Shown: positions 1 to 7,255 of the stretch, in pieces
Layout: each line of letters starts with the position of its first letter
Position numbering within the stretch: position 1 is the stretch's first letter
Assembly: GCA_947625355.1 (NCBI GenBank)
Contig: CANQOA010000002.1
Span: 59,822 to 123,821, forward strand
Source: an uncultured Oscillospiraceae bacterium
Lineage (GTDB): Bacteria; Bacillota; Clostridia; Oscillospirales; Oscillospiraceae
DNA length: 64,000 bases
Direction of reading: 5' to 3'
Program-made: the position numbers and the translations under genes
The notes under the pieces: generated by a model
The model's database searches: none
The model's input: the letters and a program-made list of their open reading frames with translations, nothing else
What the model was told of the DNA's origin: nothing

Positions 1-358
1 TCGCATCCAGCATGACCGCCGCCTGCCAGATCAGTTTTTCGCAGTTGGGGTATTCCTCGATCTTTTCCTTCGCGGAGAGGAAACCCTCGTGGAAGTCTTT
101 GCTCTCCAGATCCCTTTGGAGCCCGGACAGATATTGGCTGATCTCTTCGTCTGTGAGATCCTCCTTGAAGGACAGAAGCTCGTCTGTGGTGATGCCCAGC
201 AGCCGCGCGATCGGGGCGAGCAGCGCCACGTCCGGCAGCGTGCCGCCTCTTTCCCATTTGTTCACGGCGGGCGCGGTCACGCCGAGACTGGCGGCCATCT
301 CCTCCTGGGTCAGCCCCTTGTTCTTTCTGTATTTTTTGATGACATCTCCGATCGTCAT
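1..358 (-). CDS. XRE-family helix-turn-helix regulator, 3' part cut by window edge
   Basis: The reading frame starts with ATG at 358 and runs off the left edge after 119 codons, so the C-terminus is missing. The first ~60 residues form a typical Cro/C1-type helix-turn-helix: residues 4-20 (GDVIKKYRKNKGLTQEE) lead into AASLGVTAPAVNKWERG, then a third helix near LLAPIARLLGITTDELL. A charged alpha-helical region follows (EEISQYLSGLQRDLESKDF). A strong ribosome site (AAGGAG) precedes the ATG. This design is common in single-gene transcription factors of Clostridia; the target is not visible. It lies downstream of the terminator of the HAD/phosphoglycerate mutase operon and has its own promoter candidate. 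Confidence 0.85.
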   Translation of the reverse strand, partial: MTIGDVIKKYRKNKGLTQEEMAASLGVTAPAVNKWERGGTLPDVALLAPIARLLGITTDELLSFKEDLTDEEISQYLSGLQRDLESKDFHEGFLSAKEKIEEYPNCEKLIWQAAVMLDA

Positions 359-403
359 GTTCAGCGCTCTCCTTCACAGCTTCCGGATCGATCCTGTATA
401 TCA

Positions 404-432
404 AGTATATCCGACCGAGCCGGAGAAGTCTA
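404..432 (-). promoter_or_regulatory. Putative sigma-A promoter for the XRE regulator
   Basis: On the minus strand TAGACT (432-427) and TATACT (409-404) are 17 bases apart. The -10 is good and the -35 matches four of six consensus bases. The start codon at 358 lies about 40 bases downstream. Confidence 0.5.
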
Positions 433-480
433 TTGAAAGCGCGTTAAAGAACAGGACTCATTTTTTCCTGTCGTTTAATT

Positions 481-518
481 TTAAAAAGATAAGCGGGAGC
501 TGATCGCTCCCGCTTATC
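481..518 (-). terminator. Rho-independent terminator of the seven-gene operon
   Basis: A 13-bp perfect stem (488-500 with 506-518, GATAAGCGGGAGC) closes a five-base loop. On the minus strand it is followed at once by five T (487-483). It ends transcription coming from the PfkB gene. Confidence 0.85.
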
Positions 519-592
519 CGCCATCCTCCGATCTGTTGTTCTTCTCCCGCAACGAGCGGCGGCCGCCTCTGACGGGGCGGCCGCTGTCAGCG

Positions 593-1474
593 TTACTGAT
601 AAAACTCCCGGATGTACGCCTCCACATCGGCGCGGGTGCCCTGGAAGGGACCGGGGGTCTCCATCTTGAGGGAGACGCAGGCGGTGGCGTACTGCAGCGC
701 CGTGGGCACGTCCGCGCCCGTCATGCGCATGGCGAGATAGGACCCGAAGGTGGTGTCCCCCCGCCCGGTGCGGCCGGAGAGGTTCCGGGCCTTGATGGGG
801 CAGGTATAGGTCCCGTGGCCGTCAAAGACCAGGATCTCCGTGTTGTGGGACACCATGACCTCCTTGGCGCCCCAGGCGTAGAGCTGCTTTGCCGCCGCAG
901 CCCGGTCGGTGAGGCCGGTGAGGATCTCCGCCTCGGCGGCGTCGGTCTTGAAAAAGTCCATATAGGGCAGGTATCTCATCTTGTCCGCCCAGTCATGGAA
1001 CCGCAGTTCCCCGCCCTCGTTGTGGCGCAGAAAGCCCTGGGCGTCGGCGGACACCATCCCCCGGCCGTGCAGCCCCTCGATGAGGCTGTTGGGGAAGTCA
1101 CCGTACAAAAGCCCCGCCAGGTGATACAGCCGGCAGGACACCTCCGGCACCTGGTCCAGCGTCACCGGGTCGGACTGGGCCTGGCAGCCGCAGTGGCGGC
1201 GCTCCCGGTCGGCGGTGAAGTACACGTTGCTCATCAGCGTGGTCACCGGCGAGGGCAGCAGCGCCGCGTCCTCCCCGTAGCGGCGGAACATCGCCACGAT
1301 GTCCTCGTCCGCCGGGGACGCCTTCACCGCCGAGAACACCTTCGCGCCGGCGGCCCGGGCGGCGGGGGTGCAGTAGGTGACGGCGCCGCCCACGATCAGC
1401 TCCTCCCGGCCCGTATAGTCGGTATTCCGGTCCCGCGTGGCGGGGCCGACGATCATCAGATCATATGGTCTCAT
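593..1474 (-). CDS. PfkB-family carbohydrate kinase
   Basis: 293 residues, the normal length for a PfkB/ribokinase-fold kinase, which transfers phosphate from ATP to a sugar or nucleoside hydroxyl in the cytoplasm. The C-terminal PfkB signature is clear: GRTGRGDTTFGS near residue 235 carries the catalytic Asp in GRGD, a variant of the usual DTxGAGD. An N-terminal substrate lid with GG (IVGGAVTYC) is also present. The start ATG has AAAGGAG in front. It is the last gene of the operon, 22 bases after the MgtC-like gene. The substrate cannot be told; the HAD phosphatases and mutase upstream suggest a phosphorylated carbohydrate or polyol route (inference). Confidence 0.85.
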   Translation of the reverse strand: MRPYDLMIVGPATRDRNTDYTGREELIVGGAVTYCTPAARAAGAKVFSAVKASPADEDIVAMFRRYGEDAALLPSPVTTLMSNVYFTADRERRHCGCQAQSDPVTLDQVPEVSCRLYHLAGLLYGDFPNSLIEGLHGRGMVSADAQGFLRHNEGGELRFHDWADKMRYLPYMDFFKTDAAEAEILTGLTDRAAAAKQLYAWGAKEVMVSHNTEILVFDGHGTYTCPIKARNLSGRTGRGDTTFGSYLAMRMTGADVPTALQYATACVSLKMETPGPFQGTRADVEAYIREFYQ

Positions 1475-1496
1475 CGTTGCTCCTTTTCCACAGCTG

Positions 1497-2225
1497 TTAT
1501 ATCCTGCTGCGGCTCAGCTCCATTTTCTGGGTGCTCTCGTCGTTCTCCAGGGCGGCCACGAACATATCCAGCCGCTCCTTGGCCCGGCGGCCGGAGAAGT
1601 CGGCCTTGAAGATGACGGTCACCTCGCCCTCCTTCCCCTCCACCTGGATGTGGGTGATCTTGGCGGAGAAATCCTCCGCCAGGCGGTTCACCTGCTCCAG
1701 CGTGTCGGTCAGGTCCGTGCAGTGCACGGTGAACTGGTACAGCTCATAGTGGTTGCGCATCATCTTCTCCTGCAGCCCCTCGAACACCACCAGCGTGATC
1801 ATCATGAAGGCCGCGCCGATGAGCGCCACGCTGTAGTAGCCGCCGCCCACGGCGATGCCCATGCAGGCCGTGGCCCAGATGCTGGCCGCGGTGGTCAGGC
1901 CCTTGATGCTGACGCCCTCTTTCATGATGGTGCCGGCGCCCAAAAAGCCCATGCCGGTGATGACCTGGGCGCTGAGCCGGGCCGGGTCCGGGGTGGCCCC
2001 ATAGGCCCGGTACTGAGCGAAGATCATCTGGCTGGTGGTCATCACGGCGCAGGCGCCGATGGCCACCAGCATGTGGGTGCGCATGCCGGCGGGCCGATGG
2101 GTATACTCCCGCTCGGTGCCCACCACCGCGCCGATGAGCATGGCGCAGCCCAGACGCAGCAGCACCACCCAGGGCGACAGCGCCAGGGGGGACAGATCTA
2201 TGGTAACGTCAGTAGCAGTCGGCAT
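1497..2225 (-). CDS. MgtC/SapB-family membrane protein
   Basis: 242 residues. The N-terminal ~150 residues match the MgtC family: hydrophobic segments and the conserved stretch RLGCAMLIGAVVGTERE, followed by RPAGMRTHMLVAIGA and a glycine-rich LGAGTIMKEG. The soluble C-terminal ~90 residues resemble the ACT-like tail seen in long MgtC proteins (FTVHCTDLTDTLEQVNRLAEDF). The family sits in the inner membrane and is known in pathogens for Mg2+ and phosphate stress through control of ATP synthase or phosphate uptake; in gut commensals the role is unclear. It is 13 bases after the mutase-like gene and shares its operon. Confidence 0.88.
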   Translation of the reverse strand: MPTATDVTIDLSPLALSPWVVLLRLGCAMLIGAVVGTEREYTHRPAGMRTHMLVAIGACAVMTTSQMIFAQYRAYGATPDPARLSAQVITGMGFLGAGTIMKEGVSIKGLTTAASIWATACMGIAVGGGYYSVALIGAAFMMITLVVFEGLQEKMMRNHYELYQFTVHCTDLTDTLEQVNRLAEDFSAKITHIQVEGKEGEVTVIFKADFSGRRAKERLDMFVAALENDESTQKMELSRSRI

Positions 2226-2238
2226 AAGCGACCTCTCT

Positions 2239-3804
2239 TCAAGCGCGATAGCGGGTCCCCTCGCCCGCGGTCAGGGCCCGGTACGCCTTCTCGATGCGGG
2301 CATAGTTGCCGTCCCGGTCCAGGGCGATGCCCCGGCCGATGCCGTCCACGATCATGCCCCGGCCCAGCTGGGCGAGCTTGCCCTCCACCATCCGCAGCAG
2401 CGCGGGGGCGCTGCCCGGCTCGGTGCTCCGGCCGTCGAAGATGATATGCAGATAGATCTCCGGCACGCCCTCGGCCATCTCCGTGAGCATCAGGGGATAG
2501 TCGATGCAGCCGTGGCTGGACTTCTCCGTCAGCAGGGCGATCAGATGCAGCGCCCCGCTCTTTTTGGCGTTCTCGATGAACCGCAGGAACACCGGATTCT
2601 TGCTGAAGGAACCGTCCTTGATGGCGTTGTCCATGCGCACGTCGTCCTGGGCCACGATCCGGCCCGCGCCCAGATTGGTGTGGCCGGCCTCGGAGTTGCC
2701 GGCCTTGCCGGCCTTCAGGCCCACGTCCTCCCCGGAGGCGCGCAGCTTGCTGTTGGGATAGGCCGCCAGCAGCGCGTCCCAGTCATGGGTGTCCGCCACA
2801 AACAGCGCGTCGCCCTCGTCGCCGGTGCCGAAGCCCCAGCCGTCCAGGATGATGAGCATCATCTTCTTGCCGGTGATGTTCCCGGAGGTGATGAGGCTCT
2901 CGCCGGTCATCTCGGCGGGCTTTTTAAGGCCCAGTACGGACAGGACCGTGGGGGCCACGTCTCCCAGCCGGCCGTCCCGCAGGGTCATGTCCCGGCCCTG
3001 GGGGTCCAGCACCACGAAGGGCACCAGGTTGGTGGTGTGGGCGCCGTCAGGCTTGCCGTCCTTGGTGTACAGCTTTTCGATGTTGCCGTGGTCGGCGGTG
3101 ACCGCCACCACATAGCCGTGGGCCTTGCCGTACTCCGCCGCGTCACGCACCTTTTCGCTGACGATGGCGGCGGCCTTGATCTTGGCCTCGGTGTTCTGGG
3201 TGTGGCCGATCACGTCGCCGTTGGCGAAGTTGGTGAGGATGAAGTCATAGCCCTCGTCCACGGCGGCCTTGACCTTCTCCGCCACCTCCGGCAGGCTCAG
3301 CTCCGGCTTCTGGTCGAAGGGGACGCCCTTCAGGGAGGGCACCCGCACGTCCGTCTCGCCGGGGAAGGGCTGGTTCACGCCGCCGTTGAAGAAGAACGTC
3401 ACATGGGCGAACTTCTCCGACTCGGAGCAGTGGAACTGGGTCAGGCCCGCTTCGCTGATCACCTGGGCCAGGGGCTTTTGCACCCGCTCGGGGGCAAAGG
3501 CGATGGGCAGGTCCTTGAGCTTCTCGTGGTACATGGTCATGATGGCGAACTCCAGCCCGCTCATGTCCGGCCGGGCAAAATGGGGGAAGTCCCTGTCGGT
3601 GAACGCCTCGGTCAGCTCCACCTCCCGCTCGCCCCGGCGGCAGCAGAAGATCACGTGGTCCCCGTCCTTGATCCGGCCCACGGGCGCGCCGGTCCCGTCC
3701 TCCAGGATCATGGGCTCCAGGCTGTAATCGGTCTGGCCCGCGGCATAGGCAGCCTCCACCGCCCTGGCCAGGGACTCTCCCCCGTGAAGCGTTTTCTCAG
3801 TCAT
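2239..3804 (-). CDS. Circularly permuted 2,3-bisphosphoglycerate-independent phosphoglycerate mutase-like protein
   Basis: 521 residues, the usual size for cofactor-independent phosphoglycerate mutase, but the order is swapped. Residues 1-305 match the second half of the family: the end of the transferase domain (R57, R60), then K131 in SEKFAHVTFF, D197 and H201 in NFANGDVIGHT, D238-H239 in TADHGN, H256 in AHTTN, and a C-terminal PAEMTGESLI. Residues 314-521 match the first half: D321 in LDGWG, the phospho-acceptor S371 in GNSEAGH, H431, R459, R491, R497, ending in DRDGNYARIEKAYRALTAGEG. That end joins naturally to residues 10-25 (ESLARAVEAAYAAGQTD). Thus the old termini are linked at about 306-313 and new ones open in the transferase domain. 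Metal and substrate ligands are kept except that the usual Asp after GR is Ser460. ATG at 3804 follows GAGGAGG. It interconverts 2- and 3-phosphoglycerate if orthodox, but a related mutase role is possible. Confidence 0.9.
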   Translation of the reverse strand: MTEKTLHGGESLARAVEAAYAAGQTDYSLEPMILEDGTGAPVGRIKDGDHVIFCCRRGEREVELTEAFTDRDFPHFARPDMSGLEFAIMTMYHEKLKDLPIAFAPERVQKPLAQVISEAGLTQFHCSESEKFAHVTFFFNGGVNQPFPGETDVRVPSLKGVPFDQKPELSLPEVAEKVKAAVDEGYDFILTNFANGDVIGHTQNTEAKIKAAAIVSEKVRDAAEYGKAHGYVVAVTADHGNIEKLYTKDGKPDGAHTTNLVPFVVLDPQGRDMTLRDGRLGDVAPTVLSVLGLKKPAEMTGESLITSGNITGKKMMLIILDGWGFGTGDEGDALFVADTHDWDALLAAYPNSKLRASGEDVGLKAGKAGNSEAGHTNLGAGRIVAQDDVRMDNAIKDGSFSKNPVFLRFIENAKKSGALHLIALLTEKSSHGCIDYPLMLTEMAEGVPEIYLHIIFDGRSTEPGSAPALLRMVEGKLAQLGRGMIVDGIGRGIALDRDGNYARIEKAYRALTAGEGTRYRA

Positions 3805-3817
3805 GATAAACCCCTCC

Positions 3818-4552
3818 TCAGACCAGCGGCGGGAAGATATCCAGCAGCTGGGTAAAATGCGTGATGAACGCGTCCGGCTCGTTCTCCTCGGTGACGGCCT
3901 GGTGCTTCTTGCCGGGATAGCGCACGCCGATGGTCATGCCCAGGCCCGCGGCCTTGGCGCCCACGATGTCCCGGTCCAGGTTGTCCCCCACGAAGCAGGT
4001 CCGGGCCGGGTCCGCACCGGTCTCCTCCAGCGCGTAATAGTAGATGGCCGGGTGGGGCTTGCGGATCAGGCACAGGGAGGACTGCTGCACGGACTTGAAG
4101 TAAGGCCGCAGCCCGTCCTTATCCAGCCACTCGTCCACCTCGTGCACGCCCACCAGGTCGCTGACGATGGCCATGGTATAGCCCCTGCGGGTCAGCTCCT
4201 TGACCGTGTCCGCGCCGCCCTCGGTGACCACCCGCTCGCCCTTGGTGCGGCGGTAGGCGTAGGTGAGCCTGCCGGCGGCGGCCTCCACCCGCTCCTTGGG
4301 GAAGTCATAGGCCAGCCAGCGGGTCCACAGCACCTTCTCCGGCGCCTCGCAATAGAAATGCAGCGCCCACTCCCGGTACTTGTCATACCTGGGCTCGATG
4401 ACGGTCTTATAGAACTCGATGGGGTCCGCGTCCGCGCCCAGCAGGTCCACGATCTCGGTCTTTGCCTGGAGCATATACGCCTCGTCCGGGCGGATCACCC
4501 GGAAGGTGTCCCCCAGGTCCACGAATATGGTGTCGATGTTCTTCTTATCCAT
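3818..4552 (-). CDS. HAD-superfamily hydrolase (tandem paralogue 1)
   Basis: 244 residues with a HAD Rossmann core and a helical cap near residues 25-105. Motif I is DLGDT (nucleophile D12) and lacks the usual second Asp at +2, which is Gly. Motif II Ser lies in IVSD, motif III Lys in RKPHP, and motif IV is VGDNLDRD. Such proteins usually remove phosphate from small metabolites, but the missing general acid/base Asp makes the chemistry uncertain. It lies 12 bases after the next HAD gene and 13 before the permuted mutase, in one operon. Start ATG has GAGGAGG upstream. Confidence 0.87.
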   Translation of the reverse strand: MDKKNIDTIFVDLGDTFRVIRPDEAYMLQAKTEIVDLLGADADPIEFYKTVIEPRYDKYREWALHFYCEAPEKVLWTRWLAYDFPKERVEAAAGRLTYAYRRTKGERVVTEGGADTVKELTRRGYTMAIVSDLVGVHEVDEWLDKDGLRPYFKSVQQSSLCLIRKPHPAIYYYALEETGADPARTCFVGDNLDRDIVGAKAAGLGMTIGVRYPGKKHQAVTEENEPDAFITHFTQLLDIFPPLV

Positions 4553-4564
4553 GCCGCGTCCTCC

Positions 4565-5290
4565 TCACTGCAAAATGGGCAGGTCCAGGATGTCGATGAA
4601 CCGGTGGACGATGTAATCCGGCCGGTTCTCGTCCGTGATGGTCTTTTTCGCCAGCTTCTCGGGGCTGATGAACAGCACATTGGCCCCCACGCCGGCGGCG
4701 ATGGCGCCGGTGATGTCCCGGTCCAGATTGTCCGCCACGGACACGCACTGGTCCGGCTCCAGGCCCATGGCCTCGCAGCCCATGCGGTAGATGGCCGGGT
4801 CCGGCTTGCGGATGTGGCACACGGAGGAGAGCACCACCGCGTCGAAGTACCCCTCCAGGCCGTCCTCCCGCAGCCAGTCGGGGATCTCGTTCTCCCCGAT
4901 CAGGTTGCTGATGATGCCCAGCTTATAGCCCCGGGCCTTCAGCCCCTTGATGACGGCCAGGCCGCCCTCCACCAGGTACCGCTTGCCCTTGATCTGCCGG
5001 TACTGGAAGGTCATCTCATGGCAGATCGCGCGCAGCTTCTCCTCCGGCAGCTCCGGCAGCAGCCACTTGGCCCACAGCTCATAGTCGCCGCTCTCCCGGT
5101 TGGCGGTCAGGGCCCAGTCCCGGTAGGGCTTATAGCGCTCCTCCACCATGCCGATGAACCCGTCCACATCCTCATAGCCGGCCAGCTCCGCCATCCGGGC
5201 CCGGGCCCGGGCCTGGTGCTCCGGATCGTCATAGAGGATGCGCAGCGTGCCGCCCAGGTCGAAGAACACGCCCCTGATCTTTCCGTCCAT
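4565..5290 (-). CDS. HAD-superfamily hydrolase (tandem paralogue 2)
   Basis: 241 residues, same fold and cap type as its neighbours. Motif I is DLGGT (D11) with Gly in place of the second Asp; motif II Ser in IISN; motif III Lys in RKPDP; motif IV VADNLDRD, where the usual Gly before Asp is Ala. The parallel cap pattern (KPYRDWAL, WAKWLLPELP) resembles KYREWAL and WTRWLAYDFP in paralogue 1, so the two likely arose by tandem duplication. Ribosome site AAAGGAG precedes ATG at 5290. Substrate unknown. Confidence 0.87.
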   Translation of the reverse strand: MDGKIRGVFFDLGGTLRILYDDPEHQARARARMAELAGYEDVDGFIGMVEERYKPYRDWALTANRESGDYELWAKWLLPELPEEKLRAICHEMTFQYRQIKGKRYLVEGGLAVIKGLKARGYKLGIISNLIGENEIPDWLREDGLEGYFDAVVLSSVCHIRKPDPAIYRMGCEAMGLEPDQCVSVADNLDRDITGAIAAGVGANVLFISPEKLAKKTITDENRPDYIVHRFIDILDLPILQ

Positions 5291-5320
5291 ATGTCGCTCC
5301 TTTCCTCCCGTCGGGGAAGC

Positions 5321-6061
5321 TCAGGCCAGCGTGTCCCGGGGCGGGAACAGGTCCAGCAGCTCCCGGATGGCCTTGATGGTGTAGTCGGGCAGCACCGTGG
5401 GGGCCTTGCCCTCCCGGTCGGCGGTGCCGGCGTCCTCATAGAGGACCATGGCGCCGAAGCCGGCGTCCACCGCGCCCTCCACGTCCCGGACCGGGTTGTC
5501 GCCCACATAGGCGCAGTCCTCCGGCGCCGAGCCGATGCAGCGGGCGCCCAGCAGATAGATGGCCGGGTCCGGCTTGCGCAGGCGGACCTTGGAGGAGAGG
5601 ATCACCGTCTTGAAGCAGCCGGCCACCTCGTCATGGCACATCCAGTCGGGGATCTCGGTCTCGGTGATGGTGTTGGCGATGATGCCCAGCTTATAGCCCC
5701 GGCGCTGCAGCTCCAGGAGCGTGGGCTTCACGTCGTCATGGGGCACCCGGCGGCCGTCATGGTCCCGCCACAGGCGGGTCAGCTTCGCCGCGTGGGGCGC
5801 GATGCGCTCGGAGGGATAGTCCGGCAGCAGGTACTGCAGCCACAGCTCCATCTCCGACACGTCCAGCAGCGCGGTCTTGGCCCACTTGCGGTAGGCCTTC
5901 CAGTTCTCCGTCAGTTTGGCAAAAAACACGTCGTGGGGCTCCGTAGCACCCACCAGGCGCATCAGCTCCATGTCGGCGGCCATGGCGAATTCCGGGTCCT
6001 CCACCACATAGCGCAGCGTGGCGCCTACGTCAAAGAAAATGGTGTCGATATTGTGGTTCAT
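5321..6061 (-). CDS. HAD-superfamily hydrolase (tandem paralogue 3), motif II altered
   Basis: 246 residues. Motif I is DVGAT (D11), again lacking the second Asp. The motif II Ser/Thr, which binds the phosphoryl oxygen, is Ala here (LGIIANT where the others have ISN or VSD). Motif III (RKPDP) and motif IV (VGDNPVRD) are intact. Two of four motifs thus differ from active phosphatases, so it could be a slow enzyme, a binding protein or a partner of the other HADs. It is 30 bases upstream of paralogue 2 in transcription order. AGGAGG precedes the ATG. Confidence 0.86.
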   Translation of the reverse strand: MNHNIDTIFFDVGATLRYVVEDPEFAMAADMELMRLVGATEPHDVFFAKLTENWKAYRKWAKTALLDVSEMELWLQYLLPDYPSERIAPHAAKLTRLWRDHDGRRVPHDDVKPTLLELQRRGYKLGIIANTITETEIPDWMCHDEVAGCFKTVILSSKVRLRKPDPAIYLLGARCIGSAPEDCAYVGDNPVRDVEGAVDAGFGAMVLYEDAGTADREGKAPTVLPDYTIKAIRELLDLFPPRDTLA

Positions 6062-6107
6062 CGTCTTTCCTCCTTATATCGTTCGATCGGATAAAGAGCG
6101 CGGCCGC

Positions 6108-6854
6108 TCATTGATTCTCTTTTTCGATGATGGCGGGGATCTCCGCCAGGTCGTGGATCAGGTAATCCGGCTTGATGTGCTCCAGACCCACGTCCCGGAT
6201 GGCCACGGACGGGTTCTCGATCTGGATGGCCAGCCGCCACCCGGCGTTGCGCACGCCCCGCACGTCCCGGCTGAGGGTGTCGCCCACATAGGCGAATTCC
6301 TCCGGCGCCAGGCCCATGATCCGCTCCGCGTTCCGGAACGCCTCCGCCGCCGGCTTGCGCACGCCGGTGACGCTGGACAGCAGCACGCATTCCATGTATG
6401 TATCCAGCCCGTACTCCATCAGATAATGGGGCATCACCGAGCGGCTGGTGACGTTGCTGATGACCCCCAGCCGCAGCCCCATGGCGCGCAGTTCGTCCAT
6501 GGTCTGGCGCAGATGGGGCCGGCGCATGCAGCGGGTGCGCTCATAATCGTAGAGGAAGCTCAGCTCCTCCGCCATGGGCTCCAGCGTCTCCGGGGCCAGG
6601 CTGAAGTCCTTCAGATAATACCGGCTCCACATCTCCGCCTGGGGCAGCTCCCGCAGGTTTTCCTCGGACCAGTGCTTATACTCCTCCGCGTGCTCGTGCA
6701 GCCGGGGCGCCAGCTCCGCCGCCGTGACGGGGAGCCGGATGCCGTAGTCCCCCAGACGGTCCAGCAGCCGCTGGGAGAACCACTCCGCCTGCCCCGGCGG
6801 GGAGAAGGACGTGTGGAGCGTGCCCCCCATGTCGAACAGCACCGCTTTGATCAT
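6108..6854 (-). CDS. HAD-superfamily hydrolase (tandem paralogue 4), first gene of operon
   Basis: 248 residues from ATG at 6854. Motif I is DMGGT (D8), motif II Ser in VISN, motif III Lys in RKPAA, motif IV VGDTLSRD. Closest in pattern to the fifth HAD at 8338-9093, which shares DMGGT and VGDTxSRD. An in-frame ATG at 6947 would add 31 residues but falls between the -35 and -10 boxes of the promoter, so it cannot be in the mRNA; 6854 has AAAGGTGG in front. The gene heads a seven-gene operon. Confidence 0.87.
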   Translation of the reverse strand: MIKAVLFDMGGTLHTSFSPPGQAEWFSQRLLDRLGDYGIRLPVTAAELAPRLHEHAEEYKHWSEENLRELPQAEMWSRYYLKDFSLAPETLEPMAEELSFLYDYERTRCMRRPHLRQTMDELRAMGLRLGVISNVTSRSVMPHYLMEYGLDTYMECVLLSSVTGVRKPAAEAFRNAERIMGLAPEEFAYVGDTLSRDVRGVRNAGWRLAIQIENPSVAIRDVGLEHIKPDYLIHDLAEIPAIIEKENQ

Positions 6855-6925
6855 GTCGCGCACCACCTTTCCCGGTCTATGGCCATTTCCGTATCTCAAA
6901 CGTTTCCGTCTATTTTTCGTTGTTA

Positions 6926-6954
6926 ATTGTATATCGTGCTCTGACATTTGTCAA
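6926..6954 (-). promoter_or_regulatory. Promoter of the HAD/mutase/MgtC/PfkB operon
   Basis: Minus strand TTGACA (6954-6949), 17-base spacer, TACAAT (6931-6926). It shows a near-consensus sigma-A promoter. The 401-bp gap 6855-7255 holds this promoter, the divergent LacI promoter and no gene that I can support. Confidence 0.8.
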
Positions 6955-7181
6955 GAGCGGCGGCAGATTTTTGTCGATATGCCGAACCGACGCCCGGCCG
7001 GTCCGCCATGGCCGGAAAATCCCGTCATTCCCTCAGAAAAATGCCCGACACGTCGCCGGGACCTCTTCCGGACATCCGCTCTCTTTCCCGCGTTTTTCTG
7101 CCCGTTCTCCCCGTTTTTGAGCGGAGTACGCCGCATTTTCTTTAGAACCTCTGCAAAATTTCCTCATTCGGCATTTTGTCC

Positions 7182-7210
7182 TTGCAATTTTCGTCGAAAG
7201 GTTTTACAAT
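7182..7210 (+). promoter_or_regulatory. LacI-gene promoter with operator-like palindrome in spacer
   Basis: TTGCAA (7182-7187), 17-base spacer, TACAAT (7205-7210). Inside the spacer is a perfect odd palindrome TTTCG-T-CGAAA (7189-7199). A repressor bound there would block its own promoter, as is common for LacI-family genes. The start codon is 46 bases downstream. Confidence 0.7.
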
Positions 7211-7255
7211 GTTTTTACGAAAACTAACGGAATTTTTCACGAAGGAGGACCGCCC

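Noticed and set aside
2035..6094. Long plus-strand open frames opposite the HAD and mutase genes
   Set aside because: They are antisense to well-matched genes, rich in Gly/His/Val/Leu as typical for GC-rich shadows, and have no ribosome sites or known domains.
6855..6947. N-terminal extension of the first HAD gene from ATG 6947
   Set aside because: This ATG lies in the promoter spacer, so it cannot be transcribed from that promoter; 6854 has the ribosome site.
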